Source of the DNA: CAZSHG01 sp964606695 [NCBI: uncultured bacterium]
GTDB lineage: Bacteria; UBP14; UBA6098
Assembly (NCBI GenBank): GCA_964606695.1
Contig: CAZSHG010000031.1
Location: 1-31,614 of the forward strand
Length of the DNA: 31,614 nucleotides
Reading direction: 5' to 3'
The position numbers and the translations under genes are program-made. Shown here in pieces: positions 7,061-15,134 of the stretch; the first letter of the stretch is position 1; each line of letters starts with the position of its first letter. The notes under the pieces are model-generated. The model was not told the origin of the DNA, ran no database searches, and worked only from the letters and a program-made list of their open reading frames with translations.

Positions 7061-8653
7061 ATGGTCAAGCGAGATGTCTGGGGCAGTAGGGCGGCTTTCG
7101 TGCTGGCGTCTATCGGTTCGGCTATCGGGTTGGGCAATCTATGGCGTTTTCCGATGGTTTGTTTCGAGAACGGTGGTGGCGCGTTCCTCATAGCTTACGG
7201 TGTTTGCCTTTTGGTAGCCGGAATTCCGCTTCTCATGCTGGAATTCGCAATCGGCAAACGGATGAACAACGCGGCACCGGGGTCGTTTCTGGGTATCAGC
7301 CCAAAGCTGGAGTGGTTCGGCTGGTTCGCTGTGGGCGTGGGTTTCATAATCACGACCTACTATTCCGGGATTATGTCGTGGTGTATTAACTATTTTATTT
7401 TCAGTTTCAAAACGTCCTGGGGCGCGAATCCGAACGAATTCTTCTTCAACGATTTTCTCCAGATCACGACTAACGAGGCCAAACCGTGGTCCTGGGGTGC
7501 ATTCCGCTGGCCGGTCTTCATCGGCGTGGCAGTTGCGTGGATATGGATGGTGGCGTCGATTTGGAAGGGCACCAAGACGGTTGGCAAGGTTGTCTGGGTG
7601 ACAGTGCTCGGCCCGTGGATTCTGCTTCTGGTGTTCGTTGTGCGCGGCGTAACGCTTCCGGGGGCGAACGAGGGATTGGCCTTTTACCTGACTCCGGTCT
7701 GGTCGAAACTGCTCAGCACCAAAGTCTGGCTGGCGGCGGTGTCGCAGGTATTCTTTAGCCTGACTGTCGGTTTCGGTGTGATGATCGCTTACGGCAGTTT
7801 CATCGACGATAAGACCTGCATCGTGAAAAATGCATGGATAATCGGTCTCGCGGACGCGGGGACTGCCATAATTGGTGGGTTCGCGGTGTTCGGTGCGTTG
7901 GGGCACAAGCGATTGCTTCAAGCCGCCGCGGCCGGTGTCGAATCGGGATCGATTCCCTTCGCGGACGTCGTGCGAGGCGGGCCGGGATTCACATTCGTAA
8001 CATATCCGGAGATTATCAACGCCCTCCCCCTATCTCAACTTTTCGGCCTGCTTTTCTTCTTGATGCTGGGGCTCCTCGCGGTGGATTCGGCTTTCAGTCT
8101 GGTCGAGGGCGTTTCGGCGGCATTGAAGGACAAATTCGGTTGGTCGCACAAGAAATCTAATATAACTGTTGCAGTGGCCGGTTTCCTTCTGGGATTGCCT
8201 TATGTCTTCGGCGCGGGGCTTTGGTGGCTCGACATCGTGGACAGGTTCATGAACCACTTCGGGTTGACGCTGGTCGTGCTGGGCGAATGTATCATCGTCG
8301 GATGGATTTTCAAGGCCAAGAACATGCGGCATTTCATTAACAGCCGTTCGGATGGCAAAATCGGCATCTGGTGGGATATTAGAATCCAGCTTATCCTGCC
8401 CGCGTTCATCTTGCTGATGCTTGGGTTCGAGATATATCACAGGATACTTGAACCTTACGGTGAATTCGGTTTACGGAGTCACGAGTTCGTCTGGGGATGG
8501 CTTGTGGTTATCCTGCTTTTCGTGGTCAGTTTTATTTTAGCGAAGGTCAAAGGCTCACAGGATTATGAGAGTCTCGCTTACACGATTTCAACCGAAGAAG
8601 AACCTTGCGGCTCCGGCCTCGGCAATACTGACAAGATGAAAATTGAAGAATAA
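7061..8653 (+). CDS. Sodium-dependent transporter, SNF/NSS family
   Basis: 530 aa from the chosen start. The N-terminus WGSRAAFVLASIGSAIGLGN followed by LWRFP is the hallmark TM1 of neurotransmitter:sodium symporters (LeuT, TnaT, MhsT), whose unwound centre binds sodium and substrate. About 12 hydrophobic helices follow, with further family motifs GGGAFLIAY, FSLTVGFGVMIAYGSF and DSAFSLVEG. It probably imports an amino acid or related compound using the sodium gradient across the inner membrane; the substrate cannot be read from sequence. The last base of its TAA is the first base of the thiL start (TAATG), so the genes are probably translationally coupled. A weak -10 (TATATT, 7016-7021) lies upstream, but its -35 is poor. 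Confidence 0.92.
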   Translation: MVKRDVWGSRAAFVLASIGSAIGLGNLWRFPMVCFENGGGAFLIAYGVCLLVAGIPLLMLEFAIGKRMNNAAPGSFLGISPKLEWFGWFAVGVGFIITTYYSGIMSWCINYFIFSFKTSWGANPNEFFFNDFLQITTNEAKPWSWGAFRWPVFIGVAVAWIWMVASIWKGTKTVGKVVWVTVLGPWILLLVFVVRGVTLPGANEGLAFYLTPVWSKLLSTKVWLAAVSQVFFSLTVGFGVMIAYGSFIDDKTCIVKNAWIIGLADAGTAIIGGFAVFGALGHKRLLQAAAAGVESGSIPFADVVRGGPGFTFVTYPEIINALPLSQLFGLLFFLMLGLLAVDSAFSLVEGVSAALKDKFGWSHKKSNITVAVAGFLLGLPYVFGAGLWWLDIVDRFMNHFGLTLVVLGECIIVGWIFKAKNMRHFINSRSDGKIGIWWDIRIQLILPAFILLMLGFEIYHRILEPYGEFGLRSHEFVWGWLVVILLFVVSFILAKVKGSQDYESLAYTISTEEEPCGSGLGNTDKMKIEE

Positions 8654-9630
8654 TGGCAAACCTTTCAGATACCGTATCCGCGCTTGGTGAATTTGGACTA
8701 ATCGAGAGGATTCGTAAAACATTCCCAAGGATCGACCTGACAGATGACTGCGCATGGTTACCGTGTCCTCATGAGGGCGATTTACTACTGACTACGGATG
8801 CCGGAATTCGCGGAACCCATTTTCCTGAAGGTTCTGAATTCATGCGCGATGCCGGGTGGCGAACGATGGCCGGCGCGGTCTCGGATATCAACGCTTCGGG
8901 AGGAAATGCGACGGGCATTCTCCTGGCGTTACAAATTCCGCCTTTAACCTTTATTTCCGAATTCGATGACTTCATGGAAGGTGTCAGGGAATTTACTGAA
9001 TGGTCTGATATTCCACTGATAGGAGGCAATATCACAACAGGCGACAAATTCGCCGCGACTGTATCCGTCATTGGAGTAGCGAAAAAACATATTGGGCGAA
9101 ATGGAGCGAAAATCGACGATATTGTTGTGTTAACAGGTCCCATCGGCGGCTCCGAAGTTGGTCGAATATTATTAATGAACGAAATCGATCCCGAAAAAGT
9201 CGATCCGGATGTTTATCAGAAACTGACTGAACGTTTCATGCGCCCTACTCCACCTTTAGGCATAGGAGAAAAACTGGGTTCTCTGGGGGCCTCATCAATA
9301 ATCGATATTTCGGATGGTCTATTGGCGGAAATCCATCACATAGCCAATACCAGCGGAGTCGAAATTATTGTTGATATCGATAAGATTCCATTATATCCCG
9401 GTGTAAAGCAAGTGGCCACATTTTCTGGAATTATTCCACAAAAATTGGCCTCGGTTAGCGGAGAAGAATTCGAACTTGTTGCCACTATCTCTCTTGAAAA
9501 TATGAAAGAAACCATCAAAGTCCTCCCCGAATTGACCGTGATTGGCCATGTCGAATCCGGAAAAGGAGTGTCAGTAATCTTAGAAGGCAAAAAAGTATTC
9601 CTCGATTATCTCGGCTGGCGGCATTTTTAG
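8653..9630 (+). CDS. thiL: Thiamine-monophosphate kinase
   Basis: 325 aa, the usual length. It phosphorylates thiamine monophosphate with ATP to give thiamine diphosphate, the last step of cofactor synthesis, in the cytoplasm. Family motifs appear in order: LTDDCAWL near the N-terminus, LLLTTDAGIRGTHF (ATP/Mg region), GWRTMAGAVSDINASGGN, LIGGNITTGDKF, LTGPIGGSEVG, DISDGLLAEI and SGEEFELV near the C-terminus. Several positions are variants (DDCA where DDAA is common, SDINASGG where SDIAAMGG is common), as in deep-branching members. Related AIR-synthase-fold kinases could look similar, but the motif set fits ThiL best. No other thiamine gene is in the window. The overlap with the transporter gene upstream is unusual. 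Confidence 0.88.
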   Translation: MANLSDTVSALGEFGLIERIRKTFPRIDLTDDCAWLPCPHEGDLLLTTDAGIRGTHFPEGSEFMRDAGWRTMAGAVSDINASGGNATGILLALQIPPLTFISEFDDFMEGVREFTEWSDIPLIGGNITTGDKFAATVSVIGVAKKHIGRNGAKIDDIVVLTGPIGGSEVGRILLMNEIDPEKVDPDVYQKLTERFMRPTPPLGIGEKLGSLGASSIIDISDGLLAEIHHIANTSGVEIIVDIDKIPLYPGVKQVATFSGIIPQKLASVSGEEFELVATISLENMKETIKVLPELTVIGHVESGKGVSVILEGKKVFLDYLGWRHF

Positions 9631-9653
9631 TTAGTTACAAAGCATAGAAGTAA

Positions 9654-9683
9654 AAAAGCCCGGGCAAATCGCCTCGGGCTTTT
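9654..9683. terminator. Bidirectional intrinsic terminator between thiL and the TonB receptor gene
   Basis: AAAAGCCCG (9654-9662) pairs with CGGGCTTTT (9675-9683), with an extra inner GGC/GCC pairing. A-rich and T-rich flanks give a U-tract in both directions, as suits the convergent genes on either side. Confidence 0.85.
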
Positions 9684-9705
9684 GTCATTCTTATTATCAC
9701 TCGAT

Positions 9706-11949
9706 CTAAAAATCGTAACTCACCGATATCGAATAGTTTCTTATAGGTGCGATATTTCTGTCGATTTCCAGATAATGCCAGTTGAGCAGGTTGCTCACTT
9801 TTAACTGAAGCGTGATATCCTTGTAAAAGAACTTATTGGTCATGTTAATGACACGCTGATCGACGGTTTCATCGGATGGATACAGCGCGAATTTGGTCTC
9901 GCTGTTGTAACGTGCATCGACAATGAAATTCGCATGTTTCCAATAATCGATAACCGCGGATAACATCACCGAATGTTCTGGACGATAGGGTAAATATACC
10001 GTTTCGCCAACCGAATCAGTCTCCGTGACATTCACGGCTTTCGTGAACATATAATTCGCACTGAAATTGGCTCTACGGAGGATATCGACAACTCTATCGT
10101 TGAAAATCCATTTTGTAACGTCGCCCATATTCCAATTCAGTCCGGTTTCAATTCCGAAAATTTTCGCGTCTGCGATATTCATGAACTGAACCTGGTTGCC
10201 CACCCCCGTTGGAGTAGCTTCAATCATATTCGTGTACCAATTATTGAACACAGCCAGATCGATGCTCTGTCCGCCTTTGAACCAATTAGCGCCGGCTTCC
10301 GCGCTATAAACCTGTTCGGCTTCGAGAGAAGGGTTCGGTTGCACCGCAACCAGACCCGCGGCACGTAGTTCCGAGAATAACTCGGCCATAGTTGGAATCC
10401 TGAATCCTGTTCCAACATTACTGCGCACTGCGATATCATCTGAGACCCGGTAAACCAGTCCAAGTTTCGGGTTGAGTTGTCCGTATGTTTCCCCCTCATA
10501 ATCGTCTTTCGCGTTGACATGGAAAATATCCCCGCGAAGCCCCAGGGTTGCAATCAAGGGTTTGAACGCCGTTATTTCATCCTGAGTATAGATAGCTCCT
10601 CCGAGTCCGCTTCGTTGCCCGAACATATTGGCGTCTATAGCAGAGTGGTTTAACTCAGCACCGGAAGTGATACGGTGGCCGTCGAACGGAACCAGTGTAT
10701 ATTGGCCATCCACTCCAGAACGAAGACTTCCGCTGAATAAACGGTCCATATTCTCCGAGCCGTCGGCGATATATGAATCGTAGTAGTAATAATTCGTGTA
10801 TCCTTTGATGTTCCAATAACGCTTGCCGCCGTCGGAACTGCCGTCGTAAACGACGTTGAACTGGGTTTTCTGCGAATATACGCGGTCATTCAGCGCTGTA
10901 GAATCTACTTCGAGAGCCTCCGCCTGGCTCTTCCATGCGAGTCCGCTACCGCGATCTTCATAAGCTACGTTCAACATGAAATTGATTTTCTGAGCCTGTT
11001 TAAGGTTCCAGGATACTTTGCTGAATAACTGTCCTCTATCGAACCTGTCCGCCTGGCGGTAGCTATCGTCGTGTTTCTCTTCGAGGTTAAAGAGCATGCC
11101 TACATCACCGATTTTCCGCGAATGCTCTATTGCGACTCGATGGAATATTCTCGACTTATCCGACCATTCCCACGCTTCATACGCTGGTTTATCCCACATA
11201 CCGAACTCTGTAGAGATTTTATATCCGGCACTCTTCTCGGGTTTCTTTGTGATGAAATTGATCACTCCGCCCATGGCGTTGGATCCATAAAGTGCTCCTC
11301 CTGCCGATTTCACGACCTCCATCTGTTCGATTTGCCCGATCGGTATGGCGTCCCATTTTATTTCGCCTGTATCGCCCGCTAACAACGGCACACCATCGAC
11401 CATTAGCAGAACCCTCGCGCCGACACCTTTGGCGTAGCCGGTAGAATTCCTGATAGACACCTGGTCGTCGGACATCGTAACGCCGCCGACGAAACGGACG
11501 GCCTCGTCAATCGACATGTAATTCCGTTCCGCTATCTCGTCCGATTCCATGACGGTTGTCGAGACGGGACTGTCCTGGAGCCTTTGCTCGGTTCGGCTTG
11601 CAGTTACAATGACCGGTTGAGATACAAACGCCTTTGGTAGTAACCTGAAACTCACTTTTTGGTCGTCCACGACGGTAACGTCCTGCGCCGTCGATTCATA
11701 TCCCATCATGGATACTTTGAATTCATAAGTTCCTGCCGGCAGACCGTGGATGAAATAATCGCCGTCGAGGTTTGTCGAAGCGCCCTTGGCTGTGCCGGTA
11801 ACTATGATATTTGCGCCGGGAAGTGGATCGCCGTTTTCGTCGGTTATTGTCCCTTCGATTGTGTAAGTCTCCGTTTCAGCCGCATTTTGAGCTAAAATGA
11901 AAGAAGCGAGTATTCCAAGAAAAAATATTAATATCAGTCTATGATTCAT
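9706..11949 (-). CDS. TonB-dependent outer-membrane receptor with CarboxypepD_reg-like domain
   Basis: 747 aa. A signal peptide (1-20, cut near ILAQ) precedes a carboxypeptidase-regulatory-like beta-sandwich (about 29-106: GTITDENGDPLPGANIIVTG, LDGDYFIHGLPAGTYEF). A TonB-box-like QPVIVTAS (111-118), a plug (about 120-237, with VLLMVDGVPLL and GALYGSNAMGGVINFITK) and a 22-strand-type barrel ending in SYDF follow. The terminal Phe suits BAM-dependent outer-membrane assembly. The N-terminal domain is typical of FCB-group receptors. It imports a bound ligand using TonB/ExbBD energy; nothing here identifies the ligand, and a siderophore, cobalamin or oligomer are all possible. It follows the small envelope protein gene after 15 nt, so the two form one operon. 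Confidence 0.93.
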   Translation of the reverse strand: MNHRLILIFFLGILASFILAQNAAETETYTIEGTITDENGDPLPGANIIVTGTAKGASTNLDGDYFIHGLPAGTYEFKVSMMGYESTAQDVTVVDDQKVSFRLLPKAFVSQPVIVTASRTEQRLQDSPVSTTVMESDEIAERNYMSIDEAVRFVGGVTMSDDQVSIRNSTGYAKGVGARVLLMVDGVPLLAGDTGEIKWDAIPIGQIEQMEVVKSAGGALYGSNAMGGVINFITKKPEKSAGYKISTEFGMWDKPAYEAWEWSDKSRIFHRVAIEHSRKIGDVGMLFNLEEKHDDSYRQADRFDRGQLFSKVSWNLKQAQKINFMLNVAYEDRGSGLAWKSQAEALEVDSTALNDRVYSQKTQFNVVYDGSSDGGKRYWNIKGYTNYYYYDSYIADGSENMDRLFSGSLRSGVDGQYTLVPFDGHRITSGAELNHSAIDANMFGQRSGLGGAIYTQDEITAFKPLIATLGLRGDIFHVNAKDDYEGETYGQLNPKLGLVYRVSDDIAVRSNVGTGFRIPTMAELFSELRAAGLVAVQPNPSLEAEQVYSAEAGANWFKGGQSIDLAVFNNWYTNMIEATPTGVGNQVQFMNIADAKIFGIETGLNWNMGDVTKWIFNDRVVDILRRANFSANYMFTKAVNVTETDSVGETVYLPYRPEHSVMLSAVIDYWKHANFIVDARYNSETKFALYPSDETVDQRVINMTNKFFYKDITLQLKVSNLLNWHYLEIDRNIAPIRNYSISVSYDF

Positions 11950-11964
11950 AATAATCTCCCTCGA

Positions 11965-12498
11965 TTAATTGCCTTCGAGATGGAAATAATCCATCGAGCC
12001 GTCGTTTCCAACCCCGCGATATGGTGTCGTGAAATCGCATTCGATTCTGACGAACGGCATCTCATCCTCGCCGATAACTACGCTCCCCAGTTTAGAGTTG
12101 TCATCCGGGTCGAGATATTCTGCGGCGAGGTTACGCCACCCCATCGTGCTGTTCTCTGTGCTCAAAGCCGCGCTATCGAGAACAGCGAAGAAAATCCAGC
12201 CGTATTCTCCCGGCGGCATATCGATATGAAAACGGAGCGAGTCCTTATTTTCGTGGAAAACGTTATCCGGTAGTTGGTAAAACCCCTGAACAAGTTGCAC
12301 ATCGAGTATCAATTCGTCCGGTTTCTCGGTCGTTGCCACTATGAAGCACATCTCGGTTTCCTCCGGCCACTCGCCGACAATGATTAAATCGCCTTCGAGA
12401 GCCGTAAACCTGGGTTTCAATCCATGGTCGCAATTACTGCCCATGATAAACAGGCATCCGGCTACAATCAATATTAATAACCAATGTTCTATTTTCAT
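11965..12498 (-). CDS. Small envelope protein paired with the TonB receptor, function unknown
   Basis: 177 aa, not matched to a known family by eye. The N-terminus is hydrophobic (LLILIVAGCLFIMG) and could be a signal peptide. VAGC with Cys15 fits a lipobox, but hydrophobic residues continue after it, so lipidation is uncertain; Cys23 is a second, less canonical site. The rest is soluble, acidic and beta-rich (DLIIVGEWPEE, PPGEYGWIFFAVLDS, IECDFTTPYRGVG). It lies 15 nt upstream of the receptor gene and shares its promoter. By analogy with lipoprotein partners of TonB-dependent receptors it could bind the substrate or cap the barrel, but this rests on position alone. Confidence 0.7.
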   Translation of the reverse strand: MKIEHWLLILIVAGCLFIMGSNCDHGLKPRFTALEGDLIIVGEWPEETEMCFIVATTEKPDELILDVQLVQGFYQLPDNVFHENKDSLRFHIDMPPGEYGWIFFAVLDSAALSTENSTMGWRNLAAEYLDPDDNSKLGSVVIGEDEMPFVRIECDFTTPYRGVGNDGSMDYFHLEGN

Positions 12499-12537
12499 TT
12501 TCTCTCGTTGTTAGATTTGGTTCTAAAATAGCAATAT

Positions 12538-12566
12538 ATAATAAGGATAGAAAAAAGGTATGTCAA
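12538..12566 (-). promoter_or_regulatory. Near-consensus promoter of the TonB receptor operon
   Basis: Minus-strand TTGACA (12561-12566), an exact 17-nt spacer and TATTAT (12538-12543). The predicted start near 12531 leaves a leader of about 33 nt with GAGAG before the ATG at 12498. An AT-rich palindrome lies upstream. Confidence 0.75.
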
Positions 12567-12613
12567 GTAGTTTCAGGGGTGCATATAGTATTATAGATTA
12601 TTATCGTATATGT

Positions 12614-12630
12614 TATTCTATTATAGAATA
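12614..12630. repeat. 17-bp AT-rich palindrome upstream of the TonB operon promoter
   Basis: TATTCTAT and ATAGAATA are perfect 8-bp inverted arms around one central T, about 48 bp upstream of the -35 box. It could be a regulator site. No U-tract follows on either strand, so it is not a usual terminator. The surrounding region is very AT-rich, which raises the chance of random palindromes. Confidence 0.4.
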
Positions 12631-12674
12631 TTAATATAGATAATACCTTTGAAACGTTGTTTTGTGTCGCTATC

Positions 12675-13598
12675 TTATTCCGGGACTTCGGACTTATCTA
12701 CGAGAGTGTAGGATACCTTCTGTTCGTTATAATACGTAAATTCGCTTTCTTCCTGGGTTTCCATATCGACGCTCGTAATCGTAAAATCCACGATCCAGTT
12801 GAAGGTAGAATAAACGGGATAGCCGGCTTCGAAATCGAAATATACGGTTCCCTTTCCCTGGCCTTTTCCCTCATTGTAATAGGCGTATTCTTTTCCGTTT
12901 TCGTCCTCTACAGTGCCTTCGCCGGTATTCATTATGGTTATCTTTACATCGCATTTAGCGGCGGGATGGCCGTTATACTCGACGAAATCAACGATTTCAT
13001 AATCCTTCACCGTCTGCTGGTTCATGTCGCCTTCTTTTGTAGTAACGTCCATCGAGTTTTCGCGAGTCCATGTTTCCCCGACTTTCATGACTTCGGGCGA
13101 GAAATAATCGAAGAATATCGACGCGTAATTACTGGCGATCATTTCGCCTCTGTCGATACCCGATTCGCCCGGTTCGATATCGACCAACCCCGACCAATCG
13201 ACTAACTTGCCGTCAGGTCCGATAACGATAGTCAACTCCTGACCTATAAGGTCGCTTTCCTCGTTCTCTTTCTTATAAGCGCCATCCTGGAATATACCGA
13301 CTTCTTCGAAAAGGAATCCATAAGTTACCGACGTCGTATCCCCTCGGACATAATTCACCGTGAAAGACTGGTAGCTCGTGGATTTCGATAGCGTGCTGGA
13401 ACTATACCCTTTTTCGGCAAATTCGGTTAGATCGTCGGAATCGGATCTGTAGTAAACCGTCTTGCCTACTGCTGGAGCGTAGGAAATTTTCACTCCGGTA
13501 GTGGCGTAATCTCCCGTCAGCTTCTTCTCGCCGCCGCATCCCATAATCATTACCGATAGAACGGCTGTCAACGTCAATAAGATAATCGTCTTTTTCAT
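12675..13598 (-). CDS. Probable lipoprotein, DUF6263-like
   Basis: 307 aa. A signal peptide with a lipobox (VMIMGC, Cys21) followed by GGEKK predicts a lipoprotein. The body has features seen in uncharacterised DUF6263-type proteins: an early GKTVYYRSDS strand, a central IGPDGKLVDWSG, then VMKVGETWTRE and VYFDFEAGYPVYSTF. The assignment is by general resemblance only. Function is unknown. A good Shine-Dalgarno (GGAGG) sits before the ATG at 13598. It lies 18 nt after the barrel-like gene and probably forms the end of the fatty-acid operon, although an internal promoter cannot be excluded. No terminator hairpin with a U-tract is evident downstream. Confidence 0.78.
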   Translation of the reverse strand: MKKTIILLTLTAVLSVMIMGCGGEKKLTGDYATTGVKISYAPAVGKTVYYRSDSDDLTEFAEKGYSSSTLSKSTSYQSFTVNYVRGDTTSVTYGFLFEEVGIFQDGAYKKENEESDLIGQELTIVIGPDGKLVDWSGLVDIEPGESGIDRGEMIASNYASIFFDYFSPEVMKVGETWTRENSMDVTTKEGDMNQQTVKDYEIVDFVEYNGHPAAKCDVKITIMNTGEGTVEDENGKEYAYYNEGKGQGKGTVYFDFEAGYPVYSTFNWIVDFTITSVDMETQEESEFTYYNEQKVSYTLVDKSEVPE

Positions 13599-13616
13599 TT
13601 CACCCTCCCCGGGGAA

Positions 13617-14222
13617 TTAAAAGAACATTAAACCCAAAGATAAAGAATGTTCGATGTTTTCTGCGAAAAAGTATTCATAAGCTAAATATAATCTGATATA
13701 TTGAAGTTCGATACGCGGGCGAAAATAGAACTCCACGTCGCTGTCTATCTCGCTGACATTGTGTTCCTGACTGCCCGTGAGCGGTTTCTTGATATCGTCG
13801 TAAGAGGAGATATTGAAGAGCGTCCCAAAACCGATATCGATTCTACCCGATAAATTACTCGAACCCAGGACTTCGTAACTCAATCTGGGGCCTACGATTA
13901 TAGAGACGTCCGTTCCCCTGTTGATCCATATATCATAGAGGAGAGTATCCTCCGGGTCGGGGCTGTCGCTGAGATCCAGCGTATCTTCCCAATTCGACGT
14001 AACCAATAATCCCATTTCCGCGCCGGCTTTCATATCGTCGAGAATAAACCGCATTCTGAAATTACTTCCAATACCATAAGGTGTGGTTTCCCTCTCTCCG
14101 CCCAATCCGACTTTTAACTCAAGGCCATAAAGGGTTTTCATCTGGTCGTCGATGGCGTAAGATGTTAAGATAACTGAAAACAACAGTATTGTCGATATTA
14201 TTATTTTTCCGCGATTCATCAT
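13617..14222 (-). CDS. Outer-membrane beta-barrel-like protein, function unknown
   Basis: 201 aa. The signal peptide spans about 1-23 (KIIISTILLFSVILTSYA). The rest alternates hydrophobic and polar residues in short strands (LYGLELKVGLGG, FRMRFILD, VSIIVGPRLSYE, LSGRIDIGFGTLF, FYFRPRIELQYIRLYLAYEYFF) and ends in LSLGLMFF, with a terminal Phe typical of barrel signals. An eight-strand barrel is likely by length. The start ATG overlaps the fabD stop by 4 nt (ATGA); a second ATG directly follows the first. Translational coupling to fabD links an envelope protein to phospholipid synthesis, but no function can be read from the sequence. Confidence 0.78.
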   Translation of the reverse strand: MMNRGKIIISTILLFSVILTSYAIDDQMKTLYGLELKVGLGGERETTPYGIGSNFRMRFILDDMKAGAEMGLLVTSNWEDTLDLSDSPDPEDTLLYDIWINRGTDVSIIVGPRLSYEVLGSSNLSGRIDIGFGTLFNISSYDDIKKPLTGSQEHNVSEIDSDVEFYFRPRIELQYIRLYLAYEYFFAENIEHSLSLGLMFF

Positions 14223-15127
14223 ATCTCTTCTTCTACTGATTCGATATCCGATATTCCCCGTGTTTGCGCCGACGGGGCAATCCGCGAAACCAATCCCTGT
14301 AACACCTTACCGGGGCCGATTTCAACGAATTCCTCTACTCCGAAATCGACCAAAGCCTTAACCTGGTCTATCCAGAGAACGGGGCTCGTAATCTGTTCGA
14401 TTAACTGGTTTTTTATATCCGAGGGATTTTCGATTCTCGCGCCCGTTGCATTTGCGAAAAAAGCAGTTTTGGGTTCGGAGAATTCGGCCCTATCCAGAAC
14501 TTTCGACATTTCATCCTTTGCTTCTCGCATAAGCGGCGAGTGGAAAGCGGCGGAAACAGGCAATCTCAGAACTCTTTTCGCTCCGGCTTCGGCTTTCAAT
14601 CTCTCGCCTGCTGTTTCGAGGATATTTTCCTCACCTGATACGATTAACTGCCCCGAAGCATTATAATTCGCCACGACTATTACACCGGATCTCTGCAAAT
14701 CCGAAACGACGTCGATGACTTTTTTATCTTCCGCGCCGAGTGGAGCTAACATCCCCCCCGATTTTGCTTCGGACATAAGTTTACCCCGCTCTATAACCGA
14801 CAATAGAGTTTCTTCGAAGTTCAATACTCCCGCCGTGTATAGAGCGGAATACTCGCCAAGTGAATGTCCCGCGACGGCGGACGGCAGTGTTACTCTTTCG
14901 ATTATTCGTAACACCACAGCAGAATTGAGAAAAATACACGGTTGCGTGTTCTGGGTTTGGGAGAGGGTTTTCTTGTCCCCCTCGAACGTGATTTCCGCCC
15001 AGTCGGTGCCTGTAAGTGCTCTGGCTTTATTATACAGTTCTCTGACTTCGAGGTATTTATCATATAGGTCTTTTCCCATACCCGGTATCTGGCTTCCCTG
15101 CCCCGGAAATATATATGCATTTTTCAT
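14219..15127 (-). CDS. fabD: Malonyl-CoA:acyl carrier protein transacylase
   Basis: 302 aa. Transfers malonyl from CoA to acyl carrier protein, supplying the extender unit for type II fatty acid synthesis in the cytoplasm. It begins MKNAYIFPGQGSQ with the conserved oxyanion Gln11. The nucleophile is Ser89 in GHSLGEYSAL, Arg114 binds the malonyl carboxylate, and His196 in AAFHSPLM completes the catalytic pair. The end EFVEIGPGKVLQGLV is also typical. A longer frame from 15196 would overlap fabH by about 60 nt and add residues unlike the family; the ATG at 15127, with AGGG overlapping the fabH stop, is preferred. The next cluster genes in many bacteria, fabG and acpP, are absent here. Confidence 0.95.
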   Translation of the reverse strand: MKNAYIFPGQGSQIPGMGKDLYDKYLEVRELYNKARALTGTDWAEITFEGDKKTLSQTQNTQPCIFLNSAVVLRIIERVTLPSAVAGHSLGEYSALYTAGVLNFEETLLSVIERGKLMSEAKSGGMLAPLGAEDKKVIDVVSDLQRSGVIVVANYNASGQLIVSGEENILETAGERLKAEAGAKRVLRLPVSAAFHSPLMREAKDEMSKVLDRAEFSEPKTAFFANATGARIENPSDIKNQLIEQITSPVLWIDQVKALVDFGVEEFVEIGPGKVLQGLVSRIAPSAQTRGISDIESVEEEI

Positions 15128-15134
15128 GATCGCC

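Noticed and set aside
7139-7921. 260-codon minus-strand frame opposite the sodium symporter gene
   Set aside because: Low-complexity, polar translation typical of an antisense shadow.
12657-13205. 182-codon plus-strand frame opposite the lipoprotein gene
   Set aside because: Antisense shadow of a gene with a signal peptide, lipobox and Shine-Dalgarno; no domain of its own.
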